Assembly: GCF_005239225.2 (NCBI RefSeq)
Contig: NC_133293.1
Coordinates: 21,482,333-21,546,332, forward strand
Source of the DNA: Populus alba
Taxonomy: Eukaryota; Streptophyta; Magnoliopsida; Malpighiales; Salicaceae
DNA length: 64,000 bases
Reading direction: 5' to 3'
Positions 33,455 to 45,778 of this stretch are shown here, one piece after another. A program made the translations under genes and the position numbers. The stretch's first letter is position 1; each line of letters begins with the position of its first letter. The notes under the pieces were generated by a model. The model made no database searches and had not been told where the DNA came from. It saw only the letters and a list, made by a program, of their open reading frames with translations.

Positions 33455-36400
33455 ATGGCAATGGCAGCCTTCAAATCCACATCAAGAAGGGCAACAACAA
33501 CAACAAGTGCAGCAACATCAGATAAAGAAACTTCAACAAAGCAGCACGCTTTACCAAGAAAAACAGTACCCTCAAGAAGATCAAGGAGTGTGAGTGCAGT
33601 CTCAAGATCCCATCTTGTTGATACTTGTTCAACAACAAGAACACCAGCAGAAGGAACAGCAACAGGGTCCACAGATTTCTTGATTAAAAGAGACAACCCG
33701 CTTTACTGGAGCAATGTTTATCCACCTGGTAAAGAAGTCAGTGAAGTTGTGGCTGACAAGGAAGAGTCTAAGAGTGCACCCACAAAGCCGAATGCTGTTG
33801 GTGATAGTAGGAGAGGGAGATCCGTGTCAAGAAAGGCTGATGCTGGAAGAAACGTTTCTGGGATTGGTAGGAGTTTGTCTAGGGGTCCTGTTTCTAGAGG
33901 GAGGTCTGTGTCTCGGCCTCCTGGCTCTGGAGGCCATTTCGTGAATTCCGAGGTTTGGCTTTTGTTTTTCTGGAAAGCTTTTTTCTTTTCATTTTCAATT
34001 CATGAATAGCAAAGAAATGTTAGTTATTTACTCTGAAAGACTGGTTTCTTACTGATTCAATTCTGGAATTCAATAGGATTTTGAAATTATTTGTTGTGAA
34101 AGGTTGGTTTTTATTGATTGAATTCGAGAGTAGCAAAGCATGTTTTGTTTATTGTTGATTGTTGTTCTTGACAGAGTGATGCTGAACAAGAAGGGAGTTC
34201 GTTGATGAAATATATAAATGGGAGTGGTGGTTTGAGTGATGTGTCAGATGCTGGGAGAAATAGTGATTTAGCGAGAAGGAGTTACGATAGTAAATTTGAG
34301 AAGATGAGCAGTTCGCTCATGCGATCAGATGGATCTGCTGCAGATTTGGTATTGCCTCACGAAATGCTTTTATGTTTTTGGCATTGATAAATGCGACTTG
34401 AATGAAGCTGTTTAGTTAAATGACATTTCCTGTTTTGTTTGTTTTTTCTTTCTAGCCTTCTTTGCCTTTTAGGAGCTGGGAAGATGGAGGTTTGGGAAGC
34501 TCATTTTCAGAAGCTGAAGAGAGAACCATCAAAGCAGTCTGTGAACAAATGCAGGTGAGATCTGAATGGTGTCATGTTTAATTGGTTTGGACATGAGTGG
34601 TTTGGAGTTATTTATGTGTTAGTGTTCTAAATGGTTAATGCATGAGATTGTATGCAGACTTTTTATGTGAATGGTTCTGAAACATCAATGGATAAGATGC
34701 ATGATCCTAAAGTAATTTTGGTTATGACCTCATGTTGCAGTCATTCCAAGGGGATAATTTGGGAGATGACACCTCTAGTCGAATATATGAAACTGTTCGG
34801 TCTGAAGTTAGACGTGCCATTGCTGACATCCAAAATGACTTAGAAAGTGTAAGTTCCTGTGGTTCATGGGTGATAAATGTTTAGTTCTTATATGATTTCA
34901 GTTGTGCTGCTTCCATGCAGGATGTCCTTAAAAAAAAACATTCCTTGATGTCTATTATAATGCTTTACTAGTTATGAATGCTTGACTTAAGTTTTGCCAA
35001 CAAGTGCTGGCACACCCTTATTTCAAGAGACCTTAGTTACCTGACCTGCTAACCTGGAACATGACATATTGCCTTGACTCTTTGGTCAGTAAGTTGGATA
35101 TTTGATGCTAGGATGTTAAATTTCAGGAGCATCTGCTGGATTTTATGGTTCCATTGTTTTTCTTTTCTGGGAAAATGTGTTAGGCTGTGTTCACTCTACC
35201 ATGTCTTCTTTTTCTGTGCCTACATGGATATAGTCACCTGCTCTAATTGCTGGTTGCACATGTGACTCCAGTCTTCATATTTTATTGCTTGCTTCCATGT
35301 TTTATGCTTGTTCATGATTCACTCTGAACTTTGTTTTGAGTTCAGACTATCCGAAGGAGTAACACTACCGCAATTGCAATGGCCAATGTGACTGATATTC
35401 CTCCTGATCTAGTCAACCCAAGTGCAGTTGAATTAGTTTTGGACATCAGAAGAGAATATGCCAATAAGCTTGAGCAGGTAAGTTTTACTCACTTTCAGCT
35501 GAGATTGTGATTGAAAAGTTAGATTAACCATAGGCTCACTTTCAACTGAGATTGTGATTGAAAAGTTAGATTAATCATAGGAAATCATTATAAAGTTGCT
35601 AACCTTTGACATTTGCTCGATTTGAGCTGGTGTGTGTAAGATTCTGGTTTCAAATTAAGTTAGGGGAAACTTGACATGCATGGTTGATGCTTGTGTTTAC
35701 AATGTGCTTTGTACCCACTGTACTACTGAGTGGAGTAAGGTTTTCTTCGAAGAAAATCTATGATTGTTTTGACCTGATGAAACTTATGTAGAGATGAATT
35801 TAAAAATGGTTGATGCATGTTTTCTACTTATTCTGCCACTTGATGAACACTTAAAAGCTCAAGAGAGGAGGGATGGGATTGGGGTAGGTTCTAGATTCAA
35901 ATGTTAGAAATGACAATGACAGGAGGGGGTGGGGGTTGCTCTTGTTTCCTAGTTTTGATAAATAGGCACCGAGAGGAGGGATGGGATTGGGGTAGGTTCT
36001 AGATTCAAATGTTAGAAATGACAATGACAGGAGGGGGTGGGGGTTGCTCTTGTTTCCTAGTGTTGATAAATAGGCACCGAGAGGAGGGATGGGATTGGGG
36101 TAGGTTCTAGATTCAAATGTTAGAAATGACAATGACAGGAGGGGGTGGGGGTTGCTCTTGTTTCCTAGTTTTGATAAATAGGCACCGAGAGGAGGGATGA
36201 GATTGGGGTAGGTTCTAGATTCAAATGTTAGAAATGACAATGACAGGAGGGGTTGGGGGTTGCTCTTGTTTCCTAGTTTTGATAAATAGGCACCGAGATC
36301 CATAATTTCTGTGATGTCATGTTTGTGGTGCTTTATGCTTATTCATTTCTCTTCTATAATTTAGTTGGATCAGACACCTGCAAATCAGATCTCTTTTTAA

Positions 36401-38106
36401 CTTGCAGTCCCATGAACGGGCAAGGAAGCTTCGAGCAGACCTGGCTGTCGAGGAGCACCGTGGTTCAGAGCTTAGTAGAATCTTGAAGGAAGTGCTTCCA
36501 CATCCTAAGACGTCAAATGTGCAGAAACCCCGTGCTGGAAGAAAGGTACATCCTTTTTGTATTTTCGCATGTGCGGCTTTCATGCAAGTATTATTTACAC
36601 TAGATGCATTAAAAAACACGTTTAGCATTGATGTAGAACAGAAGGAGAAAACATTTGAATATGTTTAGTTAGGGACAATATCCCACACATCCAGTCAATA
36701 TCCTTCTGAATCCAAGTTTACATGTTCCGCATATGGTTGATATTCTAAAATATGGAACTTGATTATCCATGCTTTCAAGTAAAGAGACTAATTGTAATTT
36801 CTATCATATCTGGTTATGATCTCTCTTGCTTTCTCTCACCCCCCCTGAAGATCGTTGGCTTAGAGAGGTGGTTTTGATAATGATTTAAGCCATGTTTTTA
36901 CTTTTCATTTCATTCACACTAAGGTTCAGCCTCCACATGCTTAGCAGCTGGGAAGTTTCAATGTCATTAGCATATAGATGAGTGTTTTAACTGTTTTTTT
37001 GTTTGTGCTGCTCCGATGACAGTCCAGCATTGAAAGAAGGAAGGTGTCAAAACGATTAACAGATGAAGCCATGGCTTATTTTGATGAATGTGTGTCGCTG
37101 TCAACATTTGATAGCTCTGACTTCTCATCGCCAGAGGATCCACCAATAAACTTTGTTGGTGTTGCTTCCCCTGTTGGTGATTGTGCATCTTTTTCCCAAG
37201 CAAGTTCTAACGCCGCAGCAAACTGCTATCCCAAAAGTTTCACTACCAATAAACAGGTTTTTGCCTCTCAACATTCATCTGTTATCTTTATTCTGAATAA
37301 ATGTAATTGGCTGAATTGGTGATTTATTTTCAAAAGATACTGATGCCATCTCATTTTAAACTTAATTCCTTTTCTTCATGGAGGTGTTTGTTCATGTCCT
37401 GTTCTTTGCTTTGTCTGCTTTATTTTTCCTTCTAGAAAAAAAAAAAAAAAAAAACCCTGTAAGACAACGAGGCTGAAGTGGTAAAGGAGTATATAAGCAC
37501 CCACATACATCATGCACGTTATGTTAGAGGAACAAGAGTAGAATCATCCTGCCTTGCCTTTGCTTTCTGTTTTTTTTTTTTCCTTCTAGAAAGGAAGGTT
37601 CAAGACAGTGAGGTTGAATATAAGCGTTCAGACACTCCATGCAATGTTATGTTGGAGAAACAAAAGTAGAATCTTAGCCTAGTAATAAATTATGTTAATG
37701 CTTTCAGGAATTGGTTAGTGCACATAGCTACAGTGCATCAGTGTTGTCAGCCACTGGCAGCAGCAAGGAGCCTACTCTAGATGAAGTCATTCTAAACAGC
37801 TCAGAAACACCATACAGTCAGAGGTTTCAGTTTTCTTTTGCACGCAAGCCAAATGATTCCATCGAAGTTCAGCAAGATATTAGGAAGTATGTCAAAAGCT
37901 TTGAGAAAGACATGGAAAAAACTGGCGTCAATTCAAAGATTTTAAGATCAAATCACTTCGATCTGGATGAATATAATTCACAGGCCTCGAGGCAAAACTT
38001 TTTATTTGACACAGTGTTCCTTAATAACAGAATTCAGTCGGGCAGTATGCTACTATGTGATGGAGGCATGGGAGTTTCATTTTCTCCTTTTGCTGCCGTA
38101 ATCTAA
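33455..38106 (+). CDS. plant protein of unknown function, Ser/Arg-rich N terminus, coiled-coil middle (593 aa, 8 exons)
   Basis: Exons: 33455-33952, 34175-34348, 34456-34554, 34741-34848, 35346-35477, 36408-36545, 37023-37256, 37708-38106. These total 1782 nt, and every exon length is a multiple of three. I do not recognise a named family. Residues 1-165 are rich in Thr, Ser and Arg with repeated RGRSVSR-type units and a distinctive RDNPLYWSNVYPPG. Residues from about 255 to 430 are charged and probably helical (SEVRRAIADIQNDLES, DIRREYANKLEQSHERARKLRADLAVEE). The C terminus contains a RKYVKSFEKDME helix. There is no signal peptide or membrane segment. The ATG at 33455 is chosen because upstream in-frame codons lack an ATG. 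Confidence 0.85.
35488..35581. repeat. 47-bp tandem duplication in intron 5 of the 593-aa gene
   Basis: Two near-identical units start at 35488 and 35535, each with GAGATTGTGATTGAAAAGTT. Confidence 0.9.
35863..36294. repeat. 108-bp minisatellite, 4 near-identical copies, G-rich on the plus strand
   Basis: Units start at 35863, 35971, 36079 and 36187. Each has two G-rich patches (GAGGAGGGATGGGATTGGGG and GGAGGGGGTGGGGGTTG). The copies differ at only a few bases, so the array is recent. It lies in intron 5, about 110 bp upstream of exon 6. Because the unit is 36 codons long, the complementary strand stays open as a periodic frame of about 150 codons. I regard that frame as a by-product. Confidence 0.95.
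37430..37690. repeat. diverged duplication of about 130 bp in intron 7 of the 593-aa gene
   Basis: Two blocks (about 37425-37555 and 37575-37690) share TTTTTCCTTCTAGAAA, a GAGGCTGAA or GAGGTTGAA segment, ATGTTAGAG or ATGTTGGAG and AGTAGAATC. The first carries an 18-A run. Confidence 0.7.
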
Positions 38107-39741
38107 ATGATGTGTTTAGATTCTTACAAATTCATTCTGACCATCTGGAATGTGGAGAACTTTGTAAGCAATAGGGTTATAGTCTTTCAGGCATGTGATT
38201 TATGTAGAAGGGCTGAGAGCCTGAGACCTCTACTTAGGGCCCCTAAACAAGCGTGTTGTCTGAAAAAGGGTTCCTTCAAGCACGTTCTGTAGTTGCCTGT
38301 AAGCTCATATTGTGATTTTAAGCATGGGTGTTCAAAACAAAAAGGCTCCACATGCAATATTTGCATCATTTAACCTCATCCATCAAAGTCAGATAATTTA
38401 AAAAATGGATATCATGAGTCGGGTATTTTTGAAGTCGATTAACTTTACTTGACCCTTATATTTTATACACTGTTTGTTTTTATATTTGATATTGTGAATT
38501 GATTATTTATTTTTATTTTATTTAGACTTGTTTCAGCCTCAAAATTGTATTTTCTATTAGATTTATTTAATGTAATAAAACAGGAGCTTGTTTATGGGAG
38601 AAGGGGATAATGATGCAAGGTGTGAAAATTAATGAAGCGACAAAACAATAAAATTATTTCTATCTATCTATGATAGTTGTTTTAGAGTTAATTTGTGTGT
38701 TTTTTTTTTAGAAAAAGAATAAGAATAGAGGGACATGAAATATATGTTCCAATGATTTTCAATTTTTCCATCTCAAAACAAGCTAAATGCTATGAATAAG
38801 AAAAGTGTGATCAAATTGGTAATTTTATAACAGATTTCATATATTTTTTTCCAGGTTGCTGTGTTGTTTCCAATAATAAATAAAAAGAAAAGAAAAGAAA
38901 AACAACGATATAGGAACTGGCAATGATTTCTATTTCTATTTATGCCTGCCTGCCTTGGAGCGTGGACCATGCGATCTTCGTTACCTTGTCATGGTTCGTG
39001 TCCCAGTTGTTCTGCAGTAACAAGAACAAAGACCGAGGGCATGAATTTAACTTTGACACCTCCGCGGACATGTCCTCACTCACACGTCCCTTGTTATGGA
39101 GCGAGACACAGAAAGCTCACCAAAGTAACTGACACACAAAGCCAACCCATCAGCAGCAACAAAAACCAGTAAAAATCAAAATAAAAATGCAAATCACTGA
39201 CATATCTCTTTCTTTTTAGCCCCTGCAGTCATTTTTATATTGAACAAGGAGATGGTTAGTTGTGGGAGAGAAGAAGAGATTCTCTCAAAAAAACAAACTT
39301 ACTGTAGAGGCAGAAAATCCTTATTGGTAGCATGGCTGCACGTATTAGCCAAGTGTTAGGCCTCAGATTGAACTCAAGGTTAACTAACCCAGCTCAGAAA
39401 TCCTTAACCCCGTGTCGGGTTATAAAGTTAACCCCCAAGAAACATGCTCTAGTCAATTGGCCTCCCCTCCCCTCCCCTGTCTTGGTTTTGTGTGTTATTT
39501 TATTACCTCTCACCTCCGCTTCTACCCTTTCCACTGTCTCTCCTTGTTTTGGTAAACCACTTTTGGTTGCCAAAATACACTCCTTCCAATTCCCAAAGTC
39601 ACAAAATCTAGACTGGAGTAGGAAAACAAGGGAGACCTCACGGGTCAATTAATATAGCACAGACCCATCTTTTTTCCTCTGACAACTCTTGCTTGCATTC
39701 CATCATATTTTGTGCTCTCACGTTGCCAAAAGAAGAAGTAA
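38107..39741. other. intergenic region and WRI1 promoter
   Basis: Left part: 3' flank of the 593-aa gene and AT-rich DNA with no gene. Right part: WRI1 promoter and 5'UTR, with a C-rich tract at 39461-39480. A 106-codon open frame at 39332-39652 has no recognisable similarity and I treat it as chance. Confidence 0.55.
39461..39480 (-). promoter_or_regulatory. G-quadruplex-prone tract upstream of WRI1
   Basis: The plus strand reads CCTCCCCTCCCCTCCCCTGT. The minus strand thus has three G4 runs plus GG separated by single A. It is also a near-perfect mirror repeat of a kind that can form triplex DNA. It lies about 260 bp upstream of the start codon. Function is inference only. Confidence 0.45.
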
Positions 39742-42700
39742 ATGAAGAGGTCCTCATCTTGCTCCTCCTCCTCCTCCTCATCTTCTTGTGTTGCCTCTGA
39801 AAGCATTCAGAAACCAAAGGCCAAACGCATTAGAAAGAATCAAAAGAGCAATCAAGGCAAATCCCAGAATGCTGCTGCTGCTGCTGCTAATAACAGTCAT
39901 AACTCCGGCAAAAGAAGTTCCATTTATAGAGGAGTCACCAGGTACCAAAACCTTGCTCAAGTGTCACTTTTTTTTCTTCCTGTGGGGTCTTCAAAATTTG
40001 CATGTGTGACATTCTTTGTTGATTGATCAAGAACAGACATAGATGGACAGGAAGGTTTGAAGCTCATCTTTGGGATAAGAGTTCATGGAACAGCATTCAA
40101 AACAAGAAGGGAAAACAAGGTGAATTTTGCTTAATTAATTAAAGATTAACGAAAACCAAGGAGATCTATAATCTTTTTTTATACATATATTAATTATATA
40201 TTTTTAATCCATCTTCTTTCGTGTTCTGACCATGTTTTAATCTTTAAAATCATCCCTGTCACTGCAACTTTCACATTCTGCTGCTTAGTTTATTTGGGTA
40301 AGCACTCCACCTTAATGATCTCTATCTATTTATATATATAATAATAAGAATCCCTTTTCATTTCCTTAAACCAAAATAAAGATTATGGGTCCTGATTGTA
40401 TGTGACACGTAGGTGCCTATGATAATGAGGAGGCAGCCGCACACACCTATGATCTTGCTGCCCTGAAGTACTGGGGGTCAGAGACAACCTTGAATTTTCC
40501 GGTAACCTCATATTGTTTCTTTGACTTCTTTTCAAGCTTTGACCATTATCAACATCCACGTACTCTCTTTTGGTGTTTTCTTTGAAATCGTTACATTTTA
40601 AATTATTACATGGATCCGGCGCACGCATGTGGGCCATAACTTTCAAACTGTGTGTTTCGGATTTTGGTAGCTATGCGGTTATAATTTGAAATAAAAAGAT
40701 TATTTTTTTCTTAATTAAGTTGTAGTTTTCAGTGGTATAGATGTAAAATTTTACGTTTAATCAATAAAACTAAACGGGATTAAAGGTGTGATGGGAGCAA
40801 AACAGGATTTCAAAGCCTATTTTGAATATTAATTGGTGGTGGTGGTGATGCAGATAGAAACATACACAAAAGAGATGGAAGAGATGCAAAAGGTGACTAA
40901 AGAAGAGTACTTGGCATCTCTTAGACGGCGGAGCAGTGGATTCTCTAGAGGAGTCTCCAAATACCGGGGGGTGGCCAGGTAAACGCCGCCTTTCTCTTCC
41001 GCTTCATTTCACTGCTTGATTTTTGGGCACTGGTTATAATCAATACGACTGGCTTGGCTTGAAATCTGACAGGCATCATCATAATGGCCGATGGGAAGCT
41101 AGAATTGGACGAGTTTATGGGAACAAGTATCTCTACCTTGGAACTTACAGTACGCTCCTCTCCCTCATTTTACTGTGACCATGGAAACTATACCTTCTTA
41201 CCATGAGATAGTAACGATTTGCTGTTTTTCTTGGATATGGAGAATATTGCATGAATGAGTGTGTATACTTTAGGAAGAATACAACTTGGCTTTTGACTTT
41301 GCTTTTTTCTCCAAAGTTTTCCCAGATTGGAAATTTTGGTTTGAGATTTGACTCCAAAAATTATTTTTATTTTATTTTTTATTTATCCCGACTCGAATTG
41401 ACAAACTTTTAGAAAGGCGGATTTCTTTTGGATGAGTCGAATAGGGGAGGAGGGGTCGAATAGGGGAGGAGGGGCAACTATTATGCTGGGTAGATGCCAA
41501 ATTCAAAGCTGTCAGTGCGAGTCCACTCAAGCTAACGTGGCACAAACCCTTTTCCCATGCTGTCAAAATGGCAGGTTCTGTGATAAAAATGTTTGTGGGG
41601 GACTAAATTGGAAACAAACTTTAAGGTTAGATGTCTTTGAACTGTTTTTCAGTTTACAGTAGGAGCACCTGCAAATGCACCAGGGCCCAGGATTAGATTT
41701 ACCGTTTTAGATGCTAAAAAGGATTGGATTTTTAGATCACCATGCCACTCCGATTACTAAATTAGTATAATATGCGACGCCCACAATTCAATTTCCATCA
41801 GTAGGTCAGGTGACATGCCCTTACCATGACAAAAAAGGACGTGTCAGTTTTGTCGAAAACCCTAGATCTTTAATCTTTTTGCTTGCAAAAGCCTGGGGCA
41901 TTCCATCGCTAGTGCAGGGACCAGTGCTAGGGTTCATCAAGAACATTGTGGTGTGCATCCTTAGGCTTGAACATCTACTACAGGGTAAGGCTTATATGCC
42001 CACAAATTAGGCATTAACTAGCCACCTTAGTGGCCCTTGTTAATGGTGTCGGCCTCTGGTGACCCCCATGGCAGGCCTGGATTGCTTATTAACTAGGAGA
42101 AATGGCAGTCGAAGGCGGATTGATGGTGGTGGCCTTAAAGTCTGAACATTTTCATTTTGTCTCTTTGCATTAGAAGGGAATACATGGCCACATGGGTGAG
42201 GTAGCTTTCACACCATTTTTGGTGCAAGAGTTGGGGTAAAGCCCTTATAGATTCAGCGACTTTCCACTTTGGTCCTTGTAGTTTAAGATCACTCAGCTTT
42301 AATCTTGTAGTTTCCAAGGATTTCCAATGCGGTCCCTGGAAGTTAAATAGCCAGCACAAGCTAAAATCACTCTAGGCCCTCCTTTGTGAATTCTTTTATC
42401 GGGATCTGTGAATAAGGACTAAAATAAACTTTGCCCTTGATATTAACCAAAAAAGCTTCACCAAAAAGAGGACCGATCACCTAGAAGAACCCCATCAAAA
42501 AATTTTCAAAAAGAGAAAAGGCAAGGTGGTGTGGAGCTTTACATGCCTGGAAATGGACACTCTTTTTGGTTGAAAAACTTTAAGTACGGCTGATTCTTGA
42601 TGCTGTACTTGTCTAATTATGTAGCAAGGTCTTATTCAGCAACTAGCTAGGGCACGATCAAGCGAACTAACTCGGTTAGCTGTGTTGCTTGGTATAGTTT

Positions 42701-43600
42701 TTTAACACTTAAAAAGTGAGATTTGAATGCAATTATTAAAATACTATGCAGTGAGCATGTGAATTCCCAATCTAGCTTTATTATTTAAAGCAACCAACCC
42801 CGATTTATTCTGTATCATAAAGCTACTTTTCTTCTCGCATATCCTTAATTTATTGATTGCTTGATTAATTAATTCACTGATCAGATTTTGCTTGTCTACT
42901 TTTTGTTTGTTAATTCCGTAAAGATACACAAGAAGAGGCAGCGGCAGCGTATGATATGGCGGCGATACAGTATAGAGGAGCAAATGCAGTGACCAATTTT
43001 GATGTTAGCAATTACATAGAACGGTTGAGGAAGAAAGGCATCCCTATAGACCGAATCCTCCAAGAACAACAACTTCTTAACAACTCGATTGATTCCAGCG
43101 TGGAAGTGGAAGTGGAAGTTGAACAACCAACACCACCACCACAACAACAAGAGGAACAAGAACAAAAGATAGTCTCGTCGTCTTCGCAACTTCAATGTTC
43201 ACAGCTAAATTCAAGCTTGGATGGCACGCCTCCTATGGTAATTCTGGACACCATTGAAGAGCACGAGCTAGCATGGAGCTTTTGTATGGATTCGGGATTG
43301 AGCCTTACAATGCCCGATCTTCCTCTCGAAAATTCCTGCGAGTTACCGGACTTGTTCGATCATACAGGGTTTGAGGACAACATTGACTTGATATTCGATG
43401 CATGTTGCTATGGAAATGAGGCCAATCCGGCCGGCTACATATTACAAGATAATAGCACAGGAGGAGTTGAAGAGGTTGGTGTTACAAGGAGCATTGACGA
43501 GGAAAGTGAAAGCGGGAAGGGCAGGTTGTTGTCTGATTCTGTCTCAAATTCTCCAACTAGTTCAACAACCACCTCTGTTTCTTGTAACTATTCTGTTTGA
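39742..43600 (+). CDS. WRI1: WRINKLED1-type double-AP2 transcription factor (419 aa, 7 exons)
   Basis: AP2-subfamily activator of glycolysis and fatty-acid synthesis genes; acts in the nucleus. Exons: 39742-39941, 40037-40119, 40289-40297, 40413-40501, 40854-40978, 41073-41149, 42924-43600, together 1260 nt. The first AP2 domain runs [20 protein letters not shown] to [11 protein letters not shown]. The second runs [20 protein letters not shown] to [10 protein letters not shown]. Exon 3 is a 9-nt micro-exon giving VYL, a hallmark of WRI1. The N terminus has poly-Ser and poly-Ala tracts made by (TCC)n and (GCT)n repeats. The acidic C terminus ends [10 protein letters not shown], closely like Arabidopsis WRI1 ([10 protein letters not shown]). 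WRI1-like paralogues also exist, so orthology needs a tree. Intron 6 is 1.77 kb. Confidence 0.92.
40289..40297 (+). other. WRI1: 9-nt micro-exon of WRI1 (VYL)
   Basis: TTTATTTGG lies between a CTTAG acceptor and a GTAAG donor. It completes KGKQ-VYL-GAY across exons 2-4. Without it the first AP2 domain loses three residues of a beta strand. Confidence 0.92.
41439..41474 (+). repeat. 19-bp G-rich tandem duplication with a perfect G-quadruplex pattern in WRI1 intron 6
   Basis: Two units of TCGAATAGGGGAGGAGGGG. Together they give four GGGG runs (41444-41447, 41452-41455, 41463-41466, 41471-41474) with loops of 4, 7 and 4 nt. The pattern is on the sense strand, so it would be in the pre-mRNA too. 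Confidence 0.85.
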
Positions 43601-44060
43601 GTGTTTCTTGAGCTTCCAAGGCTGGGGATTGCTAAGGTTTGTTTAGATTTTGTTTTGTTGGGTTCTGTTGTGGGTGGATGGATGGGGAGAAAAAAAAAAA
43701 AAAAAGAGGATCAAAATATCCTTAGTTTTTTCATTTTTCATGTTTGTTTTCTCTTAATTACTTTAAAAGAAAATATGAGTTAAAAAGTGAAAAAAAAAAA
43801 AAAAGTTTGAATAATTTTTTTTCCATCTTCAATTTTCTGAGCTGATTTTTCTCTTTGTAAACTTAGGGAGGAATATGGAAAGGGCAAAAAATTATTTTTA
43901 GATCCTCATCATCTAAATGACTTGAATTTATCAAATAAGATGAACAAAAATTCTTCTTAAGGAAAAAAAATGATAAGCCCATGGTCCTCGATCGGGCTCT
44001 AGGCAAACCACCCAAAATCCATACTTGTAGTGGTTGGGGTAGGAAATTTGTAAATAGTTA
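43601..44060. other. WRI1 3' flank
   Basis: 3'UTR and AT-rich spacer with A runs at 43690-43704 and 43791-43804. No gene was seen. Confidence 0.6.
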
Positions 44061-45725
44061 AAGAAGGAAAGGATGAGAATGATCGAGTGAGCTTCAAGCT
44101 CTGTATAATGCTCGCCAACAATGGGCGCCAGTTTATTTTCGTAACACTTTCTTTGCTGCCATTTCTTCAAATCATGGTATCAGCTCCTTCTTTGATGGGG
44201 TATGTGAATCAACAGACCACAATACCTCTGTTCTTTAAACAGTATGAACTTTCGCTCGAACATTCTCTGGAAAAGGAAATAGAAGCAGCCTACGATACAA
44301 TTTGCACCGCTCCTGTACTTAAGACGCCATCGCCAATGGAACGACAGGCTGCAAATATTTATACCAGGGAAGTATTCGCAAAGTTTCAGGAAGAACTAGT
44401 TGAAGCTTTTGTATATACAGCAAATAAGATTGAGCGAGATGGGGTGGCCACCAAGTACAGGGTTGCAAGATATGAGCATAATGACAGGGCATACATAGTG
44501 ACGTTGAGAACATCTGAGATGCAAGCAAGTTGTAGCTGCCAGATGTTTGAATATTGTGACGTTATTTGTAGACATGTATTGACTGTCTTCCCTGTAACAA
44601 ACGTTCTTACCCTTCCGTCCCATTACATATTGAAGCGATGGACAAGGAATGCAAAAACTTGAACTGGGTCAGAGGAACAGAGTGCAGATTCACAAGGTCT
44701 TGATACTCTGACCTCTCGCTTTAACAATCTGTGCCTTGAAGCTATTAAATATGTAGAGGAAGGTGCAATTGCCATTGAGACTTGCAATGCAGCGACAAGT
44801 AATTTAAAAGAGGGTGGAAAAAAGATTGCTTCTGTGAAGAAAAGCTTTGCTAAGGTCACACCTCCTAGCTCGCATGGTAGTGGAAATAGTCAAGAAGAAA
44901 ACAACAAGAAAACCCCTACTACTCCTCGTGAAATGATCCCGTCATTGTGGCCTTGGCAGAATGCCATGCCACCTCGGTTTAATCCTAATTATGGGTCCAT
45001 GACTTTGACACCAGCTGGTGAGGTGGCTGCTTTCAACTTGAAGGTATACTCGTCTTCTCTTTTACTGAGCTCTTGACTTTTGTAAAATTAACCATTACAT
45101 TGTCCTTCAGAATTTCTCTCTAGCCATCTACACTTTGTTTGCTTGAAATTGATGCCAATTGTGCTCTTTGGAAGCACCCCACCTGCTTCTTCTGCACAAG
45201 GATTGCATATTATTTCACAGTTGTAGCCATGTCCAACGAAGTTTTAACTGTTATTTAGTTCATTTTGCTCCCGCATATGCTCTCAAATTAACTAAGCATG
45301 GTGTGATGCATTCATTTTATTATTTTAGCATTTTCAATTTTATTTGTGCATGCTATATAACCTACCAATTACCTCTCTTGTCACTGCTCTAGTTAATCAT
45401 GGTAAAAATCCATCATCAGGGGAGACAGAGGTATAGTTCAGGTTAACCAAGGTCACACTGCAGCCTATGTTGAGATCCATGGCCTACATTAGCCAGCAGC
45501 TCTCAACTCCGGCTAATCGAGTTGCTGTCATGAATCTGAAGGTACAAAACCAGATTGTATTATAATTGTTTGTGAAAACTTGGTAAAACAGTAAGGCTAA
45601 ACACTCTGTGTCAGATTGTATTTTTTTAGCACTCCCTAATAATTCCTGATATTATGGTCTGAATAGATTCATTTGATACACGCATTTCTTTTGTATAAAA
45701 TAAGCTCCACACTTTTGTGATTAAA

Positions 45726-45778
<53 letters not shown>

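Noticed and set aside
35851..36303. 150-codon antisense frame with 36-residue repeats
   Set aside because: Explained by the 108-bp minisatellite, whose unit is a multiple of three. It lies in an intron of a plus-strand gene with no start or splice support.
39332..39652. 106-codon plus-strand frame upstream of WRI1
   Set aside because: No similarity and poor start context. It overlaps the C-rich promoter tract and is opposed by an equally long antisense frame.
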